Shown piece by piece: positions 52,596 to 61,618 of a stretch of 64,000 bases of DNA. This DNA comes from Flavobacterium sp. CFS9. Its GTDB lineage: Bacteria > Bacteroidota > Bacteroidia > Flavobacteriales > Flavobacteriaceae. How positions within the stretch are numbered: the stretch's first letter is position 1; the number at the start of each line of letters is the position of its first letter. A model generated the notes under the pieces. The model was given only the letters and a program-made list of their open reading frames with translations, was not told where the DNA came from and made no database searches. The DNA is taken from NCBI RefSeq assembly GCF_041154745.1, contig NZ_AP031573.1:2914001-2978000 (forward strand), in the 5' to 3' direction. Position numbers and translations under genes: made by a program.

Positions 52596-54590
52596 ATGAG
52601 CAAGAAAACATACTCTATTTTTGGAGCCGGTGCAGCCGGACTCTATACAGCGTGGAGACTACTTGATGGAAAATCCAAACGCGACAAAAATGAAAAAATG
52701 CTGGTTAAAGGCGATGTACTAGAACTCTACGACTGGGGGAAATATGATTTTTCTAAAAAAAATCCCGGTACCAGAGAGGCCGGAGCACGCGTTTGTACTT
52801 GGCACTATAAAGACAACAAAGACAATTCGTATCTGGAATTGGGCGGTATGCGCTATTCGTATTGGGACGGTACGCCTAAAGGGGCAGGACATCGTTTAGT
52901 CACAAAAACGATAGAAGAACTGGATTTAAAGAAAGATTCCGTTGAATTTAACGAATCTGCTGATCCTTTAATGTCTTTACGTTCCAAAAACATGTATGTC
53001 TCAGATGTTAATTCGAACCAGCCGGCTCCTTATTTTGCTAATAATTACGCAGAAGATGCTCCGCCGGATGATGGATTTACCACCATACAATCTGTAGCAA
53101 TCACCGCAACATCAGGCCCTGTTACCCGTAGAGAATGGTGTAAGTTTTATGAAGAAGGAAGAATCAATATTGATATGCCGGAAAGTTCGATCTTTCAAAA
53201 AGGAGATTTACTAAAAGATATTGGATATTGGAATCTTGCCTATGACAGACTTGGACAAGAAGGATTTGGCTATCTGGCAGATGGTAACGGTTATAGCTCC
53301 AATGTAGTAAACAGTCATAGTGCCCAGTCGTTTAATGTGAATGACGAGTTTACACCTGGAACCGAATATAAAACGCTGGTAAAAGGATATTCCAGTTTAT
53401 TTGTTGCCTTATTCGATGAAGTGGAAAAACTGGCCAAACAAAAAGGAATTACGCTGAATTACTTTCCGGATACCCGATTGCGTTCGATTCTGCATACTAA
53501 GGCAGGGATTCGTTTTACTACTGCAAAACGTGCAACTCCTGATAAACTTGCCGAAAGTAAAATATGTGATGCTGCATTTTTGGCCATGCCTCGCGCATCC
53601 ATTGAACTGGTAGCTCAGGCGACACGTTATTCAGACGATGAAGGTCAGGACATATTAAACCATGAAGACGTACAGCTTTATCTGGAATCTGTAATAATGG
53701 AACCTTCTTATAAAATAGGAATGTTTTTCACTACGCCATGGTGGAGAACCACCGAAGCCGGAAGCCCGACTTATCCTGCCAAACTAACCAGTTATTTTTT
53801 AACGCAGGAAGGAATTGCTAAACTGAAAAAAGAAAAATTCCCTTCTAATTATCTGAAAGCAATAGAAGCAGCAAAAAATCCGGTTATTATTGCGACATCG
53901 TTTAACGATAAGGCCAGTTTTATAGCTGCAGTAGAAAATGCAATTCAGGAACGTCTGACTTTTAAAGAAGAAAAGCAAATCTCAGCTATAGCCGAATTAG
54001 ATACCATTGGTCCAAGTATTACCGATATGCCGATCCGACAAGTGGTCTATTTTGGGGATAACGCCATCAATCAAAAAGGAGAAAAAGTATATGGTATTTT
54101 GGCCAGTTATGACGACATTCAGTACACCACATTTTGGAAAGCTTTAGAACTTGGCCCTCATGGAACACGTGAAATTCCGGAGTCCAGAGATTGCCAGACA
54201 CTTGAAGGACCTCGCTTAGCCACTCCGGTAATGGTTAAAATGCTTCGCTCGCAACTGGCAGCATTACATTTTGGACCACAGACGGATTATTCAGCGGTGC
54301 CTGAACCTTTAGAAACGAGATATATGGACTGGTCATTGCCTCCTTTTAATGCAGGATACCACGCCTATAAATCGCACTATAATTTAGGAGACGTACAAAG
54401 AAAAATTAGAAAACCTTCACAACTTGTTCCAAAAGCAGACTGCGATATTTTTATCGTGGGTGAAACCTATTCAAACGATCAGGCCTGGGTAGAAGGTGCC
54501 TTCTGTACAGCCGAGTCGGTTCTGAATGATTTCTTTGGAATAGAACCTATTATAGACGAAAAATACTATCCGTTTATTTGTCCGGAGTAA
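52596..54590 (+). CDS. FAD-dependent amine/L-amino-acid oxidase
   Basis: This 664-residue protein starts MSKKTYSIFGAGAAGLYTAWRL, with the dinucleotide-binding GxGxxG at residues 10-15. Then come YLELGGMRYSYW, the RxGGR-like substrate-site region, and the C-terminal FAD segment IFIVGETYSNDQAWVEGAFCTAESVLNDFF. It is longer than typical monoamine oxidases, with an insert after the N-terminal Rossmann fold. No signal peptide is present, so it acts in the cytoplasm. It forms an operon with the decarboxylase upstream. An L-tryptophan or aromatic amino acid substrate is suggested by that partner (inference). Confidence 0.8.
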   Translation: MSKKTYSIFGAGAAGLYTAWRLLDGKSKRDKNEKMLVKGDVLELYDWGKYDFSKKNPGTREAGARVCTWHYKDNKDNSYLELGGMRYSYWDGTPKGAGHRLVTKTIEELDLKKDSVEFNESADPLMSLRSKNMYVSDVNSNQPAPYFANNYAEDAPPDDGFTTIQSVAITATSGPVTRREWCKFYEEGRINIDMPESSIFQKGDLLKDIGYWNLAYDRLGQEGFGYLADGNGYSSNVVNSHSAQSFNVNDEFTPGTEYKTLVKGYSSLFVALFDEVEKLAKQKGITLNYFPDTRLRSILHTKAGIRFTTAKRATPDKLAESKICDAAFLAMPRASIELVAQATRYSDDEGQDILNHEDVQLYLESVIMEPSYKIGMFFTTPWWRTTEAGSPTYPAKLTSYFLTQEGIAKLKKEKFPSNYLKAIEAAKNPVIIATSFNDKASFIAAVENAIQERLTFKEEKQISAIAELDTIGPSITDMPIRQVVYFGDNAINQKGEKVYGILASYDDIQYTTFWKALELGPHGTREIPESRDCQTLEGPRLATPVMVKMLRSQLAALHFGPQTDYSAVPEPLETRYMDWSLPPFNAGYHAYKSHYNLGDVQRKIRKPSQLVPKADCDIFIVGETYSNDQAWVEGAFCTAESVLNDFFGIEPIIDEKYYPFICPE

Positions 54591-54697
54591 TAGATTTTAT
54601 AACCGCTAAGATTGCAAAGATCTACGCAAAGCAGCCATAAGAACGGATGAAAAATCTGTGAAATCTGCATACAACCAATAGGTTAAAAGAAACAACA

Positions 54698-54749
54698 AAA
54701 CAGGCAACTATGTTGGAATAGATACAAAATCCAACGTAATTGCCTGTTT
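54698..54749. terminator. Hairpin after the oxidase operon
   Basis: AAACAGGCAA (54698-54707) pairs with TTGCCTGTTT (54740-54749), with an inner stem TTGGA/TCCAA. A T-rich stretch follows. It lies in the 54591-54914 gap, which otherwise holds no gene. Confidence 0.65.
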
Positions 54750-54914
54750 ATTTATTTGAATAACTCAATAGTTTTATAAAGGAGCAGAAATACGATATTC
54801 TTATTTTCTACAATCAGAAGCAAAGAAAAATATCCGTATTAATCCGCGTTTTCGCCTTGGTGAATCCGTCTAATCCGCGTACGATACCACGACATTCTTT
54901 CAAACCCACATTAA

Positions 54915-56471
54915 CTATTTGGCAATAAGCTTAAGCGTAAATTCCATTTGCGTATCCTTCTGTTTAAAAAAGTCATCCAGAGTAGGCCATACTTCATAAT
55001 CAGGCATGATACCGCGGCCTTCCGGCTGGTTCTTTTTTTTAGGAGCATCCTGTACGACATTTACAATTGAAAATTGTGTTTTTACTTTTGAGTTGGGAAG
55101 CTCATAAATCAGAGGAGAATGGCCGTTATGGACGTAGTATCCCCCAACAGTTTCGACACCTACGATAGTAACATTATCCACAAATCCTTTTACCAGAGAG
55201 GCAAAATGCGAAGCAGCAGATGCCACATTTTCATTAATCAAAAGATAAAGCTTGCCTTTAAAGAGCGGTGATTTAGGATGATAAACCGGATTGTATTTCT
55301 GATCCTGAATACTGATGTTGTTTTTGAATACCGGATACAGTGACTTTAGATATTCTTTTCCCGCTTTTAGAGCAGTACTATCCATTCGTTCTGAAGTAGA
55401 GATACCCCAAAAATACTTTTCGAGAGGTAAAACACCAGGATCGAAAATTATAGTAGCCTTCTCATTTTCCTTGAAGGATTTATCGGTCAGGTACATTACA
55501 GGCTGTTCAAAGTTAGGATCACTGCCTCCCGGATTATTTCGAACATCAATGATCAGATTAGCCACTTTGTTTTTGTCCAGTTGGGTAAAAATGCTATCTA
55601 AAAATCGAACATAAGGTTTAAACTTAGGATCGTCTGCTCCATAAGCCATACCAAAAAATCTAAGATTCAACAAACCTGTAGCAGGGTTAATCATACGAAA
55701 GCTGTACGGAGATTGCTTTTTATAATCCAGTAAATCAGTAACCGGAGCACTAAACCTATTTTTAAGGTTGGCTGTCCTTTCTTTCAGCGTTACTGCACGA
55801 AGTACTGTTTTTTGAAGAGACTCAGATTTTGGGGTACTGTATTCTACCATAAATTCATCACAAAGACCATATTCGAGCAGGTAATTTAATCCAAAGGATT
55901 TATTTACACTGGCCGATAATTTTTGGGCAACATGATGGCCATCTGTCGTATAATATTTGTAGAAAGAGCGCATTAATTTTGTGTCACTTATTCCGTTTAT
56001 ACTTTTTATCCTTGAGCCGGGAGGTATATCCGATGCTTGACCGTCAAAAATAATCTGTCCGTTAATATAGACCAGAGGAAAAGGGAAAAAAGACTTCTGT
56101 CTGTTCAGAAAATTGATCAGATCGAGATCAGGAATGGTATAGTTGTGTAAACTTCCTTCATAATCCGACAGACGAAGCATTATTTTGTAAAAGTCGATAA
56201 CCCTCATCGGTTTTTGAATGCTCTTAAAAGCACTGTTGTAAATACTGTCTACCTGTTTTTTCGAATGATATTGATACAAACCGGAATTCGCTTTGTCATT
56301 TATTGTACGGAGTATTTTAAGATCTTCCTGTAACTCTTTTGCCGAAAGCATCTTGTTGTAAAGCGCTAAACTATCCTTCATGGTTTTCTGAAGGTTCTGC
56401 GCCTGAATTGTAGCAGAAAAAAGAATCAGGGATAAGAACGTAAAAAGTAATAATGGGGTTTTGTTATTCAT
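54915..56471 (-). CDS. Exported S41-family peptidase-like protein
   Basis: This 518-residue protein has a signal peptide (ending TIQAQ). A helical N-terminal part and a PDZ-less core follow. The S41 catalytic domain has LRFFGMAYG, IIDVRNNPGGSDPNFEQPVMYL (about 305-328) and NENVASAASHFASLVKG, where the Ser in ASAASHF is the likely nucleophile. VETVGGYYVHNG holds the region expected to supply the Lys/Glu partner, but the Lys is not evident, so activity is uncertain. S41 proteins process exported proteins. The gene is alone on its strand and has no partner. Confidence 0.75.
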   Translation of the reverse strand: MNNKTPLLLFTFLSLILFSATIQAQNLQKTMKDSLALYNKMLSAKELQEDLKILRTINDKANSGLYQYHSKKQVDSIYNSAFKSIQKPMRVIDFYKIMLRLSDYEGSLHNYTIPDLDLINFLNRQKSFFPFPLVYINGQIIFDGQASDIPPGSRIKSINGISDTKLMRSFYKYYTTDGHHVAQKLSASVNKSFGLNYLLEYGLCDEFMVEYSTPKSESLQKTVLRAVTLKERTANLKNRFSAPVTDLLDYKKQSPYSFRMINPATGLLNLRFFGMAYGADDPKFKPYVRFLDSIFTQLDKNKVANLIIDVRNNPGGSDPNFEQPVMYLTDKSFKENEKATIIFDPGVLPLEKYFWGISTSERMDSTALKAGKEYLKSLYPVFKNNISIQDQKYNPVYHPKSPLFKGKLYLLINENVASAASHFASLVKGFVDNVTIVGVETVGGYYVHNGHSPLIYELPNSKVKTQFSIVNVVQDAPKKKNQPEGRGIMPDYEVWPTLDDFFKQKDTQMEFTLKLIAK

Positions 56472-57050
56472 AAATTAGGTTGGTTATAGGTTAATGGATT
56501 AGTGAGTATATTCTATTTTCAAATAAATATCATTTTAGTAATGCTGATTTTAATAATGGCGTTTCCCTCCGGGTCGGGCTGTACGCTAAATCTTTTGCGA
56601 TAAGAGGTTAAAGGGATGAAAAAAATTTAGGATATCGCAAAAGGATATCGCTGCCATCCCTAACGCGCATCCCATTATTATAAAAATATCGTTCATGAGT
56701 TACATCTATTCACTCGTAAAACTACTATTTTTTGGGATCAGGAACAAAAGTCGAAGAAAAAAGGGCTGAAAGCCCGAAAAGCACCAGCATGGCGCGTAGC
56801 ACTATGAATGAATTAGATTAAGGTATAGAATTGCCCGGAAAGGGCAAAAGCAATTTTTACCGCCTTCAAATCCCCATAAAAAATCCATGCAAATTTGCGT
56901 TTTCGCATGGCGAATCAGTAAGATCTGTGTGCTATAATCCAATTAGATTTCTTTCTATACAAATTATCTAATCTTTTTACCCTATTTCGATATTTTATAT
57001 CTGATCCCTGATTCCCTTTTGTATGGAAATTGTAGAAATGCCTATAAACA
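56472..57050. other. Intergenic region with short palindromes
   Basis: No gene was found in 580 bp. Two short hairpins, GGGCT-GAA-AGCCC (56763-56775) and TTGCCC-GGAAA-GGGCAA (56831-56847), and a GC-richer block around 56570-56690 (GGATATCGC repeated at 56630-56657) look like decayed repeats rather than coding sequence. Confidence 0.4.
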
Positions 57051-57051
57051 A

Positions 57052-57080
57052 AAAAGCTCCAGATTTCTCTGAAGCTTTTG
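57052..57080 (-). terminator. Terminator of tRNA-Glu
   Basis: On the minus strand the hairpin AAGCTTCAGA/TCTGGAGCTT (one mismatch, loop GAAA) is followed by TTTTTTG. It starts 11 nt after the tRNA. Confidence 0.75.
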
Positions 57081-57090
57081 TTTTGATAAG

Positions 57091-57162
57091 TAGTCCGTGG
57101 GGGAATCGAACCCCCCTTACCAGGATGAAAACCTGGCGTCCTAACCGATAGACGAACGGACC
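57091..57162 (-). tRNA. tRNA-Glu (TTC)
   Basis: A complete cloverleaf lies on the minus strand. The acceptor GGTCCGT pairs with ACGGACT, the anticodon stem is CCAGG/CCTGG with loop TTTTCAT giving TTC, and the T loop is TTCGATT. CCA is not encoded. Promoter and terminator flank it. No tRNA fragments were seen next to it, in contrast with the tRNA-Met locus. Confidence 0.95.
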
Positions 57163-57181
57163 TGCTTTGTTCTTGCGGGTG

Positions 57182-57211
57182 CAAAAATACAACTGTTTTT
57201 AGAATACACAA
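57182..57211 (-). promoter_or_regulatory. Bacteroidetes-type promoter of tRNA-Glu
   Basis: The minus strand shows TTG (57209-57211), 19 nt, then TATTTTTG (57182-57189), matching TAnnTTTG. The -7 element ends 19 nt before the tRNA 5' end. Confidence 0.75.
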
Positions 57212-57572
57212 TAAAAATTTTAAAAAATTTTTTCAGGCTTATTCCCGAAACAGTGCCTTTAGAAATAACCCATCACAAATGGATTAAAGTTAGTGTGGTT
57301 GTACTTATTTGATTCAGAATTGGTTGTTTTTGATGTAGAAAATGTAAAATAAGATTTTTCTTTTGTTTTAATGAAAAGATAACTTTCAAAAAAAATGAAA
57401 AATATTTTTTGAATTATTGGTTTTGAAAGAAAATTCAAACGATTTGTTTGAGGATTTTATTCTTCTTTTTTCAAATCTTCGAGGAGTTTCCTGAAAAACT
57501 TTATAATTTTTCTGTGCTTAATGAGCTTCCCTTCCCATAAATGATTATGTTCATTGGGATGAAATTCCGGTT
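57212..57572. other. AT-rich intergenic region
   Basis: There are 361 bp between the tRNA-Glu promoter and the Lrp gene. I see no ORF, hairpin or repeat of note. Confidence 0.4.
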
Positions 57573-58025
57573 TTATAGATTATAGGCAAAATCATTTTTT
57601 ATTTCTTCCATCACAAAAGAACTTTGCACATTTGAAATCCCTTTGATAACCGATAATTTATCGATAACAAACTTTTGATATTCGTTCATATCATTGACAG
57701 CCACTTTCAGCAGAAAATCATAATTCCCGGACACGTGAAAGCAGCCGGTTATTTCGGGCAATACCAGAATATGCTGTTTAAAAGCATCAATCAATTCCCG
57801 TGAATGTACCGCCAAAGTAACCTGACAATACACACTGATTGATTTTCCAATTTTCTCGGCATCCAGCAAAGCAACATAGCTTTTGATATACTGCTTTTGC
57901 TCCAGCTTCTTAATTCTCTCAAAAGTAGGCGAGACTGATAAGCCTATTTTTTCGGCAATTTCTTTTGTATTTTGCTTCGCATCTTGCTGTAAAAGCATCA
58001 ATATTTTTTTGTCTATAGCGTCCAT
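57573..58025 (-). CDS. Lrp/AsnC-family transcriptional regulator
   Basis: This 150-residue protein has an N-terminal helix-turn-helix (about 1-60) with LLQQDAKQNTKEIAEKIGLSVSPTFERIKKLE and a C-terminal RAM/ligand domain (about 65-145) with VTLAVHSRELIDAF and GCFHVSGNYDFLLKVAVNDMNEYQKFV. Length matches the family. It is divergent from the decarboxylase gene at 58178 with a 152-bp intergenic region. Lrp/AsnC regulators usually sense amino acids and control such divergent genes, so it probably regulates the neighbour. Confidence 0.9.
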   Translation of the reverse strand: MDAIDKKILMLLQQDAKQNTKEIAEKIGLSVSPTFERIKKLEQKQYIKSYVALLDAEKIGKSISVYCQVTLAVHSRELIDAFKQHILVLPEITGCFHVSGNYDFLLKVAVNDMNEYQKFVIDKLSVIKGISNVQSSFVMEEIKNDFAYNL

Positions 58026-58153
58026 CTCAGAATAATTATATGGTTTCAGAAAAAAGAAATAGTAAATTCAATATTAAAAAACTTAAATATAGCTCAAATA
58101 TAGAATTATATTTCGAGTTTTGTTATGAATAAAGAATATTAAACCATAAAAAG

Positions 58154-58161
58154 TACATTTG
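58154..58161 (+). promoter_or_regulatory. Possible -7 element of the decarboxylase gene
   Basis: TACATTTG matches TAnnTTTG and lies 16 nt before the ATG at 58178. I found no TTG box at about 19 nt, so activation by the divergent Lrp-type protein would make sense. Confidence 0.4.
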
Positions 58162-58177
58162 CAGAAAAACAAATGTT

Positions 58178-59338
58178 ATGACACCGATCTCAGAATCATT
58201 ATCCATACAAGACAATCAACGTTTAGTCGACTTGAATCGATACATCGAAAATGCCAGAGATAATTTCTTAGGCTATCCGGTATCCAAAGATTTTGATTAT
58301 TCGGAAATCAATCATTTTTTAAAGTACCCGATCAATAATCTTGGAGATCCTTTTGAAGACTGCACCTACAAAGTACAAACACACGAACTGGAAAGGGAAG
58401 TGGTGGGCTTTTTTGCCAAATTATTCCGAGCCAATCCAAAAGATTATTGGGGTTATGTGACCAATGGCGGCTCTGAAAGTAATTTATATGGCCTGTATCT
58501 TGCAAGAGAATTATATCCAAAAGCAATGGTGTATTATTCGGAATCCACCCATTACAGCGTGCGTAAAAACATTCATTTGCTTAATATTCCGAGTATTGTT
58601 ATTCGTTCACAGGAAAATGGTGAAATCGATTATGAAGATTTTGAAAACACGTTAAAACTGAATCGTCATAAACCGGCTATTGTACTGACTACTTTTGGTA
58701 CCACCATGAAAGAAGCCAAAGATGACGTCTCAAAAATTAAGAATATTCTAAAAGCATTAGCCATACAAGACAGCTACATTCATTGTGATGCAGCTCTATC
58801 CGGAAGTTATGGTGCCTTTATGGAACCGCGACTTCCCTTTGATTTTATGGATGGAGCCGACAGCATTTCCATCAGCGGGCATAAATTTATTGGTTCGCCT
58901 ATTCCAACCGGTGTTATTATCACGAAGCGCTCTAACAGAGATCGAATCTCAAAAGGGATATCCTATATTGGTTCCTTAGATACTACCATTACTGGATCCA
59001 GAAATGGACACTCTCCATTGTTTTTATGGTTTACCCTGAAAAAACTGGGGATTGAAGGATTAAAAAAACGTTATTTACACAGTCTGGAAGTAGCAGAATA
59101 CTGCGAGCAGCGATTAAAAGACATGGGAATTGCGGCCTGGAGAAATCCAAATTCGATCACCGTAGTTTTTCCAAAAATAGCCGAAGAAGTGAAGTCAAAA
59201 TGGCAATTAGCAACTGAGGGTGATATCTCTCATATCATTTGCATGCCAAATGTAACCAAAGAACAAATCGATCTGTTTATAAACGATGTAGAAAACTGTA
59301 TTGAAACCCCGGAAGAAATGGCAGAATTCAATTGGTAG
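58178..59338 (+). CDS. PLP-dependent histidine-decarboxylase-like enzyme
   Basis: This 386-residue protein is group II decarboxylase-like. It has the N-terminal LGYPVSKDFDYSEINHFLKYPINNLGDP, YVTNGGSESNLYGLY, HYSVRKN, LTTFGTT, HCDAALSG and SISGHKFIGSPIPTG with Lys236 as the PLP Schiff base. These blocks match bacterial PLP-type histidine decarboxylases (Hdc) closely. Related serine or aspartate decarboxylases share the same blocks, so the substrate is not certain. No signal peptide or transporter gene is beside it. A divergent Lrp/AsnC regulator suggests amino acid-dependent control. Confidence 0.85.
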   Translation: MTPISESLSIQDNQRLVDLNRYIENARDNFLGYPVSKDFDYSEINHFLKYPINNLGDPFEDCTYKVQTHELEREVVGFFAKLFRANPKDYWGYVTNGGSESNLYGLYLARELYPKAMVYYSESTHYSVRKNIHLLNIPSIVIRSQENGEIDYEDFENTLKLNRHKPAIVLTTFGTTMKEAKDDVSKIKNILKALAIQDSYIHCDAALSGSYGAFMEPRLPFDFMDGADSISISGHKFIGSPIPTGVIITKRSNRDRISKGISYIGSLDTTITGSRNGHSPLFLWFTLKKLGIEGLKKRYLHSLEVAEYCEQRLKDMGIAAWRNPNSITVVFPKIAEEVKSKWQLATEGDISHIICMPNVTKEQIDLFINDVENCIETPEEMAEFNW

Positions 59339-59574
59339 TGTTTTAGAATTAGTTGAAGGAGGTTTTATGTCGGTAATGCGTTGAAAAAGAACAATTATTA
59401 ACAAAAAAAGTTCAGGATGAGTATTGTTGCTTATCCTGAACTGTATAAAGTTTTATGAAAAAATACGCAAAATATCTCTGACTTTGTCCAGCACAATAAT
59501 TATCAGAAAAGGCAGTTTTGAAACACCTGGAAGTTCTAGTTAGTTTGCTCTCTTATTTGATATTATTTATGTTG

Positions 59575-60296
59575 TCACGCTTTACCATATATTTTTTCTC
59601 GCTCTCCTTCATGCAGCCATTCTGTTGTGGATAATTCTGCTGGCTGAAATTCTATACCAGTACAACCTGCGTCTTCTATTTTTTTTTTTTTAGTTTTTCG
59701 GAAACAATGTATCCAATACCACCTTCCGTGTTTAATAAAAGGAAAAAATCAGAAAGAAAATCTTTTTTTATTTTTAATTTAGATATATAAATAAAATCAT
59801 CTTCATTTTTTATGAGATTTTCAATTTTAAAATCGTCGTCACTTTCTAATTTAATCTTTTCTAGAAATGTACCTTCCTCCGGCTTTCTTTTTCTAATTAA
59901 AATTTTTGAGCCTAAATAATCTATAGAATTTGATTCAAAGAAGTAAGGGTGAAAAATCCAATAGTCATCTATTTTTTTATTTTGATATATAACAGGGGAT
60001 CTAAAAAAATGACCTTTTTCTTTAGAATATTTTTCAAGTATATCTTTTAATTTACCACTAATAAGCAATCTTAGGCTAAACCCCGTGGTTTGAGCATTTA
60101 TTAAATCTGTTAATTTTGCTTTTCTACTAAGAATTGCGTTCGACACAATTGGTTGAAAATCGATCTTAATAAAATCAATTTTATCAATAAAATTTGGATC
60201 TTTCCAAATGTTACAATGATGCTGAGCCTCTGAAACTTGATTGTAGTCGCCTACAATTTTATTATTTAACGAATTGTTTATAAAATAATATTTCAT
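59575..60296 (-). pseudogene. Imm11-like immunity gene, frameshifted at a poly-T tract
   Basis: From ATG 60296 the frame gives 206 residues and stops inside a run of 13 T (59679-59691 on the plus strand). In the +1 register after the run, the sequence continues as IEDAGCTGIEFQPAELSTTEWLHEGEREKIYGKA and stops at 59575. The paralogue at 60809-61545 has the same ending (SEKLKQEIENAGCTGIEFQP). The N-terminal part has KYYFINNSLNNKIVGDY and IDYWIFHPYFF, resembling Imm11/DUF1629-type immunity proteins. The break may be a real slip, phase variation or a sequencing error at the homopolymer. Confidence 0.7.
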
Positions 60297-60299
60297 AGG

Positions 60300-60666
60300 T
60301 TAAAAATTTAACTGGTTTATCGGTATGTTTGGATTGTTTTGAATAGCTGTTTTGAATAGCTGTTTTAATATCGCTGATTAAATCCGTCAATCCTTTATAT
60401 GCTTGATCAGGAGTCATGTTTGGACCATATTGCTTTATAATGCTTTGAAGTCTTCCTTCAACTAAATTATCATAATGCGTATGACTACCATTATGAATAG
60501 CGGTACTTAAAGGAGTACCATTTAGAGCATCATTCATGTGAAATGCTTGTTTGCAATTTGCGGCTTTTTGGATTACAGGGTGAATACTCTTTGCCCATGG
60601 TATTATATGATGTGCCTGAATACTTGAATCAGTAATATTCAGAACTTTTTTTGCTCTGTGTGATTT
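60300..60666 (-). pseudogene. AHH nuclease toxin C-terminal fragment (no start, frameshifted end)
   Basis: The frame opens after a stop at 60667-60669 with no start codon and reads HRAKKVLNITDSSIQAHHIIPWAKSIHPVIQKAAN, then FHMNDALNGTPL, HNGSHTHYDNLV and a helical end. AHH plus HNGSHTHY is the signature of the AHH HNH/Endo VII toxin family. Its 13-bp tandem duplication (60337-60362) shifts the end; without it the protein would end NNPNIPINQLNF at 60300, just before the immunity ATG. The toxin N-terminus is missing, so this is a displaced toxin tip. Confidence 0.75.
60337..60362. repeat. 13-bp tandem duplication in the AHH toxin fragment
   Basis: TTTTGAATAGCTG occurs twice in a row, followed by TTTT. 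Thirteen bases is not a multiple of three, so it shifts the reading frame 12 codons before the expected stop. Confidence 0.85.
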
Positions 60667-60694
60667 TCAAGGACTTAAAAATATTATTAAAGGC

Positions 60695-60730
60695 TACACT
60701 GGACGAAGTCTTCTGACTTCGTCCAGTGTA
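60695..60730. terminator. Perfect 16-bp hairpin between paralogous immunity units
   Basis: TACACTGGACGAAGTC (60695-60710) and GACTTCGTCCAGTGTA (60715-60730) pair perfectly around TTCT. It ends the second immunity unit and precedes the AHH fragment. Confidence 0.75.
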
Positions 60731-60808
60731 ATAACTATCTGAAAAAGCAGTTTTAAAACACCAAAAAATTCTATTTAATTGCGCTCTTATTTGATATTAT
60801 TTGTGTTA

Positions 60809-61545
60809 TCAGGCTTTACCGTATATTTTTTCTCTTTCTCCGCCATGAAGCCATTCAAATGTTGATAATTCTACAGGTTGGAATTCTATACCTGTACAGC
60901 CTGCATTTTCTATTTCTTGCTTTAACTTTTCAGAAACTACATATTTTACTCCACTTTCAACATATCGTAATAGAAAAAAATCTTCATTTATGCGATCTCT
61001 TAAAATGATTTTATCAAAAAAAAAGATTCATTATTCTTAGTAGCTATATCTAGAAGAGAATTAAAACTGTCAAAATTTTCGAATGTTAAATATTCAGTAT
61101 TTGTATTGTAAGTAAACTTATAATCATCAGTTTTTTTATCATATTGAACTCTACACTTCTTGATATCAACGAAATTATTATTGTCTTCATACATATTTAG
61201 AATATAATAATCTTCAATGATTTTTTCTTGATAGAAGATTGGTATTTTAAAAAAATCGAAACCAGTAGCCCTTTTTTTTTCTAATATAGATTTTAGTTTG
61301 CCACTTATTAGAATTTTGGATAAAAAACCAATCTCTCCTCTAACATCTATTAAGTCCGTTAAGTTAGAATTTTGATATAAAATCGGATTAGAGATGATTG
61401 GATTGATATTAATCTTTTCAAAATTGTATCGATCAATAAAACACGGATCTTCTCAAACAGCACAATGATGAATGATTTTTTTTATCTGAGGATAATGACC
61501 TAATATTTTTTTATTCATTGAATGCTCAATAGAGTAATAATTCAT
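60809..61545 (-). pseudogene. Second Imm11-like immunity gene, broken by a stop and a frameshift
   Basis: From ATG 61545 the frame reads MNYYSIEHSMNKKILGHY and meets TGA where the paralogue has Trp (HHCNIW against HHCAV-stop). It resumes in frame (EDPCFIDRYNFEKININ), reaches a poly-A tract near 61015-61023, then continues in another register through VKYVVSEKLKQEIENAGCTGIEFQPVELS to a stop at 60809. Two independent lesions mark it as a pseudogene. It is paralogous to the gene at 59575-60296, and the flanking DNA is duplicated too (about 59490-59760 against 60730-61000). Confidence 0.8.
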
Positions 61546-61548
61546 GAT

Positions 61549-61605
61549 TTAAAAATTTAATTGATTAATATGTACTCCGGGATTGTTTTTAATAACAATT
61601 ATTGC
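61549..61605 (-). pseudogene. Tail of a second toxin gene
   Basis: The 18 codons before TAA 61549-61551 encode an end AIIVIKNNPGVHINQLNF that matches AIQNNPNIPINQLNF, the expected end of the AHH fragment. The stop is 3 bp before the paralogous immunity ATG. Only the last codons of the toxin remain. Confidence 0.6.
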
Positions 61606-61618
61606 TTATTAAAAAAAT

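Noticed and set aside
56570..56850. GC-richer block with short palindromes as a coding remnant
   Set aside because: No frame gives a consistent protein signal; it fits decayed intergenic repeats better.
56915..57211. 98-codon minus-strand ORF over tRNA-Glu
   Set aside because: It is translated from the tRNA gene and its flanks; the cloverleaf, promoter and terminator explain the region.
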